From Stercorarius parasiticus (Eukaryota; Chordata; Aves; Charadriiformes; Stercorariidae), in assembly GCA_013396915.1 (NCBI GenBank), contig VWZL01004590.1, positions 694,899 through 758,898 of the forward strand: 64,000 bases of DNA, written 5' to 3'. The notes beneath the pieces were generated by a model, which was given only the letters and a program-made list of their open reading frames with translations, did no database searches and was not told the DNA's origin. Each line of letters opens with the position of its first letter. Within the stretch, counting starts at the first letter, position 1. Made by a program: the position numbers and the translations under genes. Positions 34,182 to 45,100 of this stretch are shown piece after piece.

Positions 34182-34728
34182 TTTGTAATCCTAAAAAGTC
34201 AGCCCACTTTTCTTCTTATTTTTTTTTTAGATCATTTCTTTTTAAACAGAGTTCCTGCCTCCTCTCGCAACCCAGAGCACAGAGTCACCATCCCCAGGCG
34301 GCTCACGCTGGTGTCAGAGCCATGAGGAAATGTTTGTTGTGCAACAAGAGTGGAAAATAAATAAATGAAAGGAAGGCAGGCGAAATATAACCCACTCAAT
34401 GGCATGCTAAGTGACATCTGTCCTCCTGGGAAGAGCGGCATGGGGAACAGACAATGAGCCAAGACCCCTGGCTTCAAGAGATGACATGCTGGGGTGGGAA
34501 CAAAGCCACTTCAAGGGCAGAGAAACCCCTTTCCACAACCTCTGCTCATAACCCAGTCGGCTGTGGAAGCTTCTTCCCCCTCCACCAGGTTATACCTAGC
34601 AGCGTCTTTCTCAGTCCCGCGTCTTCCTCACACCTTACACCTTCCCTCCTTTAAGGTTGGACCAGATGGTCCTTGAGGCCCCTTCCAACCTGGGATTCTA
34701 TGATTCTACAATTGATTCTATAATTCTC
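34182..34728 (+). repeat. Tandem duplication unit B (CR1-tailed)
   Basis: Second copy of the unit that starts at 33641. It has only about 9 CpGs by my count against about 23 in unit A. Many differences are CG in A and TG or CA in B (for example GCGACGAG versus GCAACAAG, and CACGCTAAG versus CATGCTAAG). It ends in a better-preserved CR1 tail with ATTCTATGATTCTACA. Confidence 0.9.
34653..34728 (+). mobile_element. CR1 3' tail at end of unit B
   Basis: AAGGTTGGACCAGATGGTCC, then CCCCTTCCAACC, then GGATTCTATGATTCTACAATTGATTCTATAATTCT (quoted in parts: GGATTCTATG, ATTCTACA, ATTGATTCTA). This is the CR1 terminal hairpin region and octamer-like tail, without the upstream CR1 3' UTR. Confidence 0.83.
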
Positions 34729-37700
34729 ATCACACACCTCGTTAGAAGCCTTGCATGCACATTGGGTTGTATTAGAAAAACTCGTACAGGTGAATAAAAT
34801 TTGCCAAATGAAAGCAGGAGGCTCTTTGTGCAGCACCTGGCAGCGGTTCCAGCAATCAGTGAGCCCAAGAAGCCAAATACTAGGCACATACAAAATACAT
34901 TCCCTCTAGATTTACTCTTTGTTAATTAACACTTTATGTTATGTCATAACCCCGCAGGTGTATATAATTTTTAAATAAATGTGACCTGTAGTGACTATAT
35001 GGCTCCAATACCCACTTCACTAGTTAATTTTAACGGAGTCCTACCAGAGTCACTCATGTCCCATAGCAGTAAATTCCTTGAGTTAACAATTCATCCGAGA
35101 ATTAATACAAGGACATATTATTTTCTAGAATCGTGTTCTATTTCCTTGAAATGTGGTTTCTCTCTGCTTTAAAGGTTGATTTTTGGCCTTCTCCCAGGTG
35201 CTGGGTAGCAGCCATGATTCCCCATCCCACTTTGTTGAAGGTGGGAGCCAGGTCAGACCCGAAACTCTTCTCTTGCGGGAGAGGGCTGTGGCCGGGCAGC
35301 ATCCGCTGGTGTCTCTCAGGGTCAGGCTTTTACCCGCTGTTGCTCTTGTAAGGGATGTCATCAAAACTCCCTTTCATTTGGTTTTAATAAAATGAAATTT
35401 TATTCTTACTATGCAAAAGCCGTATCAGTTTATCCTTGGCTTTGGTTCATTTAGGTGATTTATGGGTCTAGCATAATATATTTTTTTTCAGTTTTCCTGA
35501 CTTCTGGTTTAGCAAAAGCGATCTAAACCAAAAGGACACCTCTCAAAACTGCCATAATCGGTATCTTGTGTTTCCGTTGCTGAAGTAGCATTTGCTACCT
35601 GAAGGATGAGGGATTTTCTTTCCATCATGCTGAAGCTTTTTTGGACTTCTGTTGGAGTATTTTCCCCGGGCCCAAGAGAAAGAGAGGCAAAACTGAGCCA
35701 AATTTGCTCTTAGCACTAGGCATTTTTGTATTACATTTTATGGGTTTTTTATTAGATTCACTAGTGTAGGACGCAAAGGTTTTAAATTATAGTGAAAAGC
35801 CAAATGGCTTTCAAATATCTTGGCTAAACTGCCCGTACTTTTTTTATTTTATTTCTGACCTTAGCTGCACGTTTGAAAAGAAATCTCCATCTCTGTAAAT
35901 TTTGTTACGTACAAAAATCATCAAATCAAGGTCACAGCTGGAGCTCAGTCAGTAGCCGGCTGCATTGGCAACACCACTGGATTTCCAGCTATCGAAGTCA
36001 CCCAGTTCATGCACCCCATCATGAAATCACGAGGTGAATGCTACAAGTAGTCTGTCTTTTTTTCTTTTTTCTTTTTTTTTTTTTTTTGGACAAACTAACC
36101 TCAGGAAATGAATGAAGCAATTGTCCTTCTGGTTCCAAAGCCCTGGGATCCTGCTCATTGCAAGGGAACCGACTGAACAGGTTTAACATTTTCGTGTACA
36201 ATCTGAACTCATTTACTCTACAGCCCCGGAGGCAAACCCAGGCTCCTCCTGGAGTTCCCATATGCTTCGTGCCTACACCACTGCCTCCCCAGACGGCACC
36301 AGTTCGCAACCCTTCCTTCCAGCCTGCAGCCTCGTCGCCTGCTGGATTTACGGAGGTGATGTGGAAAGCAGACCCGATGCAGGATTGCGACCGAGGAAAC
36401 TGTCTGTGGTGCCATTTCTAAAACAGTTGTACACATGCTCACTTTCCCATGTCCAAATATTTAAAGAAAAATATGAAACATCCCCCTCCAAAATGCCATA
36501 GGGGAAAAAAGAATAGGAAATCTAAAAAAACATATAATAAATATCAGATCGTATGATCTTTGGAGTCACAACTCATCAGTTAAAACTGCCAATTCAGACA
36601 ACCTGATGTTTATCGCCCTCTCAAACCAGGCTGGTCTTTGACACACTTAGATTTCAGGCTGACACAGTTGTGGATTAAATCTGTCTCCTCTTGCTTTAGA
36701 ATAAGCCTTGGAGAAGAGGAGGATTGTCCTTGCTTGATGCTGTAGGGTTATGGCATCCCCAGAAGTGGAGTGTAAATGGGCTGCGGGCTGGAGGGGGAAA
36801 GGACCAGTAAGATGCAAAGAAGAGAAGAGACGAAGCCTCTGCTGTGCTAACAGCGCTCGGCATAAATAATGCAGCCATTAAGATTTACACAAATGAGGCC
36901 ACACCAGAAATATGTCCCTTTTTTTTTTTAAAGAGCAAGAAAAGAATGAACCTGGAGTTTAAGTGCTGGAGTATGGGCAGGAGAGGAACATATGTCAGAT
37001 ACAAATCCCAGCGCCATGGTGGGAGTAAACATGCTTTTGACAGCAGCATCCGTGGATGCCGAGTAGGTCAGTATATGGCAACGCTGGAAAACAGAACAAG
37101 TGAGACGTCTCCAGAATAGCTGGCACATATGATGGCACCAAAGAAAAGCACTATTTCTGTAGCACATGATTCAACATGGTTTATTAACTGCGTGTATCCC
37201 TCTGTAGAGCTCATGGAATTATTGATATATCTTCTAAAGTTCCCTTACATAAATATTTAAAATATATTTTAAAAACTGCAATCTAACTCTATGCACAGGT
37301 GCGGGTCCGTGTGAACGCAGAGGTCTCCTGCGGTACCCCTAGGCTGCTGCGCCTGCTTCGCTCTGTAGCAAGTCCCTGCATTCTCCTGGCAAACCAGGAG
37401 CATCACATGTTGAAAAAGCATGGTCTGACCTTTGGAAAATCTCCTTCAAAGTGTCCCTTCTTTTAGAGTACTAACCTTCACGCCTGCAAGCAATACAATG
37501 TACGCTTTAAGGTAGCCAGAATGTTTGTTCGTCAGCCTCGTACTTTCTGCCGGATGCTCTCTCCCAGTCCGTAGCCCTTTCGCTAACTGGTCATAAGCAA
37601 ATTCTGCACCCAGTAACCCCCGTGAAGGCAGAGCGATTCTCAGCCACACACCAAGAAAGGAACCGAGAAACTCTTTGTGGCTCTCATTTCTAACACAAAG

Positions 37701-39765
37701 CAAAGACTATATTTCATCTTTTGGTATAAACGCAGATTAAAAATAGAGAAAATGGAAGTCTGCATGAGGGTACTACGTTTTGCTTTGCTGCAGTCTTCCT
37801 CTCCTGTCTCCCCATTTACGTACTTTGTTTTTACTTTCTCATCTGACTCCTCTTCTGTTTGCCTTCATTTTGATTTTGTAAGCCATACACAGGCTAAGTC
37901 TGAAGGGCTTAATTCCCCCATGTTCATTTTCATGTTTAGTTCCCCATCCCTCTCTTTATATTTTTAAATGTTTTCTCTGGAAGTTACACCTTTGTGTTAG
38001 TTTTGGCTGCAGTTCTTGCCTTCTCAGTAAGTTTGATCTTTGCTCGCTCGGGGGAGTTGTGTGTTGAACATAGTGACATGTTAGGATTAAGCCAAGGGTA
38101 GCATTTCTTATTCTTTGCTTTATCATGGAGTATTTCAAGTAGCAATTGATTGATGCATCTGGAAACTGCTTCTTTAAACCTTGTTTCCTTGTATCTGGAT
38201 TACAAACTGTGTTATACGTTGGAAATAACCGTCCCTTGAATATCCGTCAATAATTGCTGATGGGGAGAGCATTTGTATAAACCTGTTCTTAATGTCTGTA
38301 TTCCTTATATGTGCCCATTTTCGCGTGTGTCACATCCTAGCGCCTGTAAGACTCTAAACTCCAAGTTTTATCTCACCGTCAGTGCAGCGTCTGCCCCCCT
38401 AATCAGTCATTCCTCTCCAGATTACAACCAGTCATGAAAGTGGAAAAAATGCCTTGGTCTCCTCCCTCCCCAGCCCGGGTCTGTAAGTGCGCCGATGAGA
38501 GCGTTCTTTCCATAGCACCATCATCACCAGATAATATTTTTAATGAAAGCCATCACGTGTGTGGTGTGGGATTTCAAAGTGAGCATTGTGCCCAGCTGTA
38601 CGGCTCGGCACTGAAAAAGCCTGATGCTAGCAGCACGGCTATATCACAGCATTATTGGTGCAGTCTCCTTTCAGGTCAGCTCATTTTGTACCGAATTCTA
38701 ACTAAGCAACCGTGTAAGGAAGAAAACAAACTCGTAGGCTTCAAACTATCATCATTGCAGGGCTGAAATTTTGAAGCAAGTGTAAAAAATGCCTGAAAAC
38801 GCATGCCGGGAGTGGGGCAGAAGCCAGATCAGTAAAGTCTTGTAAAGTGATATGGAAGGTGAATGATGGCGGGTAGAGGTAACTCAGCCCACCTGTGCAG
38901 CGATGCTGAGCAGGGGGAGAGGCAGAGGCATCCCCCGTGGGAGAGAGACGGCCCTGGGAAGGAGGGGGTCAGGCACTGGAAGCCGATGGAAGGACCTGAG
39001 AAGCTCGGTTTGCTGCTCCTGCTGGCCCCAGAGAGAGAAAATGGGAGACAAAGCCAGAAACTTCCCCCTGCAGAGCTTTTGGGTACTCCAGAGTTTTCTT
39101 ACCCTTCGCTAGAAAGAGTTATTTGGGGTCTGGGCACAAGGGCATCTCAGCACATCTTGTTTCTCCTGAAACAAAACCACCGTGGGAGTATGATATTACA
39201 GCAGAAGTTCATGATATAGGAAAAATAATAGACATGATTTATCACAATGTAAAAGTGAGTGAAGACAGTGTAGGAAAGCTGCAGTCAAACTGTTTGGGAT
39301 TGATAGAACCATAAAAGCAGATGGCACGGCTTTTTTTTTAACCAGTTGTCCAGCAGTCCATGGCAGTTTATAAGTCATGGCCTTTATACAATCACGTAAT
39401 TAACTGTAAGAGAACCAGCCTGTTAGGATGTTAATAGTTCACCAGCCACAGTAGACGTCAGAGTATTCATCCTGTTCTTGCCGTACGCCTGAACATTACC
39501 AAGGTTTCTGCTGTGCTTTCCCATACAGACTGATTCTGGGCAGCAGGCAAGCGTGCTGGAGCCTCTTCCAGAAATCGTGGTCCTGTGAGCTCACAACCTC
39601 ATCCTAACTCTAGGCTGATGAGCTTTCCTTGCTCCAGCAACCTCGATGCCTTCAACGTGTCTCCTTTGCCTGCATGGTACCTGGGATAACCTCTTTTCAT
39701 GGCATGGCACCCAGTTCCGGGGGAACTCCATTAAGGAGACAAAGATCTTGTCACCCTTGTCATCC
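34729..39765. other. Non-coding stretch, no gene recognised
   Basis: Unique sequence with a T-rich tract (36057-36087). No transposon, RNA gene or clear exon. The largest frame (118 codons, 38863-39219, ATG start) resembles nothing known to me. Confidence 0.5.
36057..36087. repeat. T-rich tract ending in T16
   Basis: Nearly pure T with three interspersed C, ending in sixteen T at 36072-36087. Confidence 0.93.
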
Positions 39766-39793
39766 TGAACCATGTCAGAACTGACATGGTTCA
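39766..39793. repeat. Perfect inverted repeat (13-bp arms, 2-nt loop)
   Basis: TGAACCATGTCAG, then AA, then CTGACATGGTTCA. The arms are exact reverse complements over 13 bases. A perfect stem of this length with so short a loop is not expected by chance in 64 kb. It is not part of a recognised transposon, and the loop is too short for a microRNA precursor. Confidence 0.95.
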
Positions 39794-42003
39794 CCAGACG
39801 GTATTCCTAGAAAATTGTGAATGAGAGGCAAAGGAATTCTTTGAATATCCATGCTTCTCCCTTGAATCAAGACCATGTGAATTATTAAGCATTTTTCATG
39901 CTTATGGATAAAAGGACATTCCCATGCTGTGAAAAAAAGGATACAAATTTCTAATTCACATTTCTTGATCTCTTCATTCTTCCGTGGTTCTTCTCTCTCT
40001 GTATTATATTTTAGCTACACACAGCTAACGGAAGAATCAAACAGGATGAAGAAGATACTATTTGTGAGATTATTGCTAAAATCAAAATAGTGCATTACTT
40101 GCACTTTTCCTATAATTTTAGGATAATCCGATTCATTTTTTTTTCTAAAAGTAGCATCAGATGCCTGGTAGGTTTTTAAACTTGTTTTTCCAAGTACCTG
40201 CATTGGAGTGAGCGCACGTTTGCCTCAGCAGCAGATGCCAGATTAGACCCAGAGGAACCACACGTGAACCCTCACAAGGCTCGAGCAGCTGTTGACACCA
40301 TGTATCTCGGCTGTCGAAGAGTACAGGATTGGACCTCTCATTACATTCAGCATCAAACTTTTTACCAAAAACATATACCTCTACCTTAGTTATGAGAATC
40401 CCTGGCGTTTTGCAGCGTGCTTCCACCCTTGGAGCCGCCAGACTCTAGCAAACACTCACTGATTATATGCAAGCCATAGTTTTTTTAGAGACTTATAATT
40501 TGGCTAAATTTGGCTGGATTTTCATAGGTGTATCAAAGGGCACGCTCTTGGCCAGCGTGGCAAAACTTAAACAACCTCAGCTTTTCTCTTTTCTCCACAA
40601 AACAGCTTTGTTTCTAGTTTTCTGTAACCTCGTTTGTAGAAATGGCTGAACCCTTCAGCATGAATATCTTGGAGTCTAAAGCAAAAAATAGCTAGGAGCT
40701 TTCCAGCACAAACAGAAAAAAACCCAAACTTGAAAACCTGGATCTTATCGCTGAGAAATGGCAGGCAGCCTTGGGAACAGGCACTGCTACCGGCAATATT
40801 TGTAATAATTCTGATACTCTAATCTCTTTATCTTCCTTCTGCATCTCTTCTTTTATCTTCACGATGATGCCATGGAATTCACAGCACCAAAATGTGGTGT
40901 GGGTTTTTTTTCTTTTTCTTTTTCCTTTGGCTTCATTCTCATAATTAAAATCGCCTCGTTTTTATTATTTGAAAAAAGCAAAAGTTCCAGTGTACCTTCC
41001 CCGCACTCCCAGACTCCCGTCTTGTGAGAAGGTGCAGCTATCATCTCCCTTGGCCGGGGGACCATGTCTTGCCACAGGATTGAACATAAACATAGCAGCG
41101 AGAGCTCTGCAGTTGTTCCCTGACTCGCAAGGAACCTGCCGCGTAACGGGGGGTGCCAATTTTTCAGTGATGTGGTGACTTTTTAGGGCGTGAGAGGATG
41201 ATCTCCCATGGGACCAAAAGTGTGTCACTTCGTCCCAGCCAGATCGGTTGGATGGAAGTATTTGTAGTGGTGACAGGGAGAACGTGAGAGCCACCCATCT
41301 CTCTCCTGCCTCTTGGGAAACAGTATATATCTCAGCTGTCCCTGTCATGGGGATTCCTTGAGGTGCCTAATCTGAATCTCCCTCTAAATGCTGAGCAGAC
41401 ACTTTAAACGCGGTATTGCACTGCTATTAATATCACCGTCACCTAGGGCCCGGCCGTATGCGAGGCAAGGCTTGGAGGGTGAAGTAATAACTTCTGCTAG
41501 ACCTCCTGATATGGTTTGTGGAGCACTTTGTAAACAGGCTGACAAGATCTTTGTCTCCAGGAACATGCTCTCTAATTAGGCAAAGGATGCAGCGTGCTCC
41601 TGGGAGTGGAGCAGTATGCCCCGAGAGCCGCCTGCCAACACGCCCATCCCCACGCACACGAAATTTAAATCTCTCCACTCCATCACATAAACAAAGCTTG
41701 AGAAGAGTTGTAAGCAAGCAGGAGGAGAGCCGCGCAGTGAGAACGTGCTGTCTAACGGGTTTCACCAGCCCGTCTGGATGAGGGATGCGGCCAGTCAGGC
41801 AGGAGGTCACTGAGGAGCATTTTTGTGATTCGGGATTGCGTGTTCAGCAGGACCCAGGTCTCTCTTTCTCCATCTCCCACTGTTCTGGGAAGTCCTTTCT
41901 GAAGTTACAGCAGGGTGGAGCTCCACTCACCACGCTGGGTGATAGTCATCTCCGTGGTGCGTCATCACCTTCTCAGGAGACAGCCCGATGGTGTCCATCT
42001 CAG
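39794..42003. other. Non-coding stretch, no gene recognised
   Basis: Unique sequence. A slightly CpG-enriched patch lies at about 41440-41660. Frames of up to 127 codons on either strand show no family resemblance. Confidence 0.5.
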
Positions 42004-42192
42004 TCAACAGCTTTGTCTACTGGGTACATCACTCAGCAGCCAAATTTCCAAGCCTGAGCACTGGGCTCTTCTCCTTTCTTCTGCATTTTATATTCAACAG
42101 CTTTGTCTACTGGGTACATCACTCAGCAGCCAAATTTCCAAGCCTGAGGACCAGGCTCTCCTCCTCTCTTCTGCATTTTACATTCAACAGAC
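42004..42192. repeat. Two-copy 90-bp tandem repeat
   Basis: Copy one (42004-42093) and copy two (42094-42183) start TCAACAGCTTTGTCTACTGG. They are identical for their first half or so and differ at about six sites in the second half. A third partial start (TCAACAG) follows at 42184. The period of 90 is a multiple of three, so an open plus-strand frame repeats a 30-residue unit containing NSFVYWVHHSAAKF. Coding is unlikely. Confidence 0.93.
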
Positions 42193-45100
42193 ATCGATTA
42201 AAATACAATTCCAAGAATGAAGGCCAAAATCCAGGGCTCTTTCCTGCCTAATGAACACCCTCCTCTGTGCCTGGAGTCATACCCTCCCTGTCCTCCTCCT
42301 CTGCCCCAGCACATCTGGAATTCTTTAGCCTTTAGCAGTCGGGCTGCAGCGGGTTCCTCACCGTAGCCTGTGCTCCAGGAACACCTTGAGCTGGTTATGG
42401 TCTCTGAAATTAGGCAGTCAATAAGTGGAATTTTCTTTTATTACATTTTTAGGAATACCTAATGTGCACCTAAATAAATGCTTAAATGACACCATCTGCG
42501 GGTAGTTACGTTTTCAGTGTATCCAGGTCAGTGGTTTGGAATTTGGCCCTCATTAGGACCTACAGATGTAAAGGAAATGTGTATTCTAATAGCCGAAAAA
42601 TACTGATTTGAATGTCACTGTCTTGCAAGGTATGAATGAAAACGTAGAATATGCCTTCTTCTGGGGAACGCTACCAGAATGAATCACCGTCAGACTGTAA
42701 ACAAGTACCAAAATTAAGAAAATCTATGCATTTGGGGCGCTTTTTTTGTCATTATTTTTTCAGAGTACATTGCTGTCTTTTGTTTTCTTACAGCTTTTAT
42801 TGCATTTTTATGATCTATCCCTTTTCTTTAAACCCCTCCGAAAAGTATCCCCTCTAATCTCATCACACCACTGTGGCTATGTATGACACCTACTTCTCTT
42901 AGTAGAATTTATTCCTGCAAAATCTTAGACCTGTGTCGTCACTGCAAATTGCAGGTATCCTGTGGGCAGGATTGTCAACTCTACAGAGTCAGGATCACAT
43001 TTAAACATAGTAGTTAATTTTGCTACCAGTAACAGGCGGAGAAATACAGGTCTGCCAATAGAAAGGCTGGCATGCACCCGAATCAATAATTTTTGTAATG
43101 TTACAAGATATAAAAAAAGTAAAATTCTTAGAGAGAGAGATTTTCCAGTTTGATGGGAAATAGCAGATAATGACACACTCACTTTACACTTAACATTTTT
43201 TGACTGATCAGCTAAATAAGTATGCCTGAACTGAAAAAAATAAAGAAGCCGTTGAAGAGAGCAGTTTTGAAGTCTGCACTGGGAATGTAATTGTATATTC
43301 TAAACTACTTAGTCTACTTGTTAATTAAACAGCGCATTTATAGACGAGTTAAATAACAGTCAAAACATGCACTTCTGGTACGAATCCAGAGGATCCAGTC
43401 ACTTACCTGCTCTTAAAAGTTTTTTCTTGAAAAAACAGTGAATGTCACTGTCACCTTTGATGACAGATCGTATCTACAGACACGCTCCTCCAAAATATGG
43501 CTTGTGATTAGGTGAGGCATTGTATTAAGTACTGCAGCTAACGAAGAAGCAGAGAGAAGAGTGATCTCTGCATATCTGACCAACGCCATGTGTTAGTCCA
43601 TGCCTCCACAGTTTTTTTTGGCTTACTCTTTGTCCATCGCTATTCCTTCTTTGTTATAGCAAGTACCAACAGAAAACTCTGATCCTGCCACTATTTTACT
43701 ATATTTAGAGTACACAGATACTCATCTCAAATTCTCCTTTAACCTAAAGTGAGACACATACATAAGTCATTATAGAGTTGAAGCCTTAGTTATTTTATTA
43801 AAGATAGGCTTTTAAAAGAATATATATAGGAATAGATTGAAACTGTGAAGACTAAAACCTCAGACTCGAGATCACAAAACTCTGTAGCTGCTTTTTTGTT
43901 ACGCTATTTAAGATTTGCTGAAGAAATCCTTTTGAAGGCTGAAACGGGTATTCTATTTTTTAAATGGAAAGCCAAGAGGGCAAGAAGTGAAATCTTCGCA
44001 TCCACATCACTTCCCTGGTGTTAGTGATGTAAAATTCTAGTTTCATGGGAACCAGAAGTGCTGGCTAGAATAAATTTTACAAACTGGGAAGAAAGAATGT
44101 TTCTGTCTTTGAAGTTCAGTGATGTTCTGTTAAGCAACATGTATCGGCAAATCCGCTATTTCTTCTCTTTCCTAAATCCATTCTTTGCTCATTCTTTTAA
44201 TTTGATTATTGACATCATAATCAGAATGCAATTTGATGAATATTTCCAGCTATTTCCAAGCTGCACAACACATACAGCCCAAACGTAATTAGAGAAACAA
44301 AGAATGAAAAATCCCAGCTGGTTTTCTTTTTCTTCTTCCATCAACAGGATTAGACTACTTATCAGTTTGGCTCTGCCTTCCGATTCTTATCACAGATTTC
44401 AGCTCCACCACCTAATGAACAGCTGAGATGTGGTAAAGAAACAGACCTTTATTTTCCGGTTATTCATGCCCTTAATCATCAAGGTTGAGTCTAACACATA
44501 CGAAACGGCTCTTGTTGGGGGATTGCATTTGAATGTCGCAGGGCATTATTTGCAGTCCTTCTCAGGAGTGAAGACAAAAGTAGGGTCAGAGGGTAGTCAA
44601 GAACTATAATAACATTTTAAAAGGGTCATTTAGTAGATTGGCCGGTGACAGAAAATGCAATACATAATGTAATCATAGCTTGACTTTGCTTATAATTTCT
44701 CCCTATGCTGGCAGATTTTGGAAGTGCGGTCAAGAGAGCACGTTCACTCCAGAGGTGTTTGAAGACCCTGGAGGATATCCTATTGAAGAAGAAGATGGGA
44801 GTTCACTATTAAGGACCAAAAACTTAGTAAAAATACAATGGCCCTCCATGGTGTTAAGGAGAAAACCAAACATTTGTAAATGAATCCTTTGTTAAGATGT
44901 GACTGAACTCGTCTAAAATTTTTCCATGTCTTTGTTGCAGAAGGAGGAAGTTCAAAGGAATGTGGTACAACGATAGCTATGTACTAATGAGATCACAACT
45001 CCACAGGAAATATTACAGTGATTTGGCTAGCGTGTACAGGGGCCATTAGTCCTCCCAGCAAGCAACCCGTATGTATACATAGGCTCGGTGTGGCTCGCAA

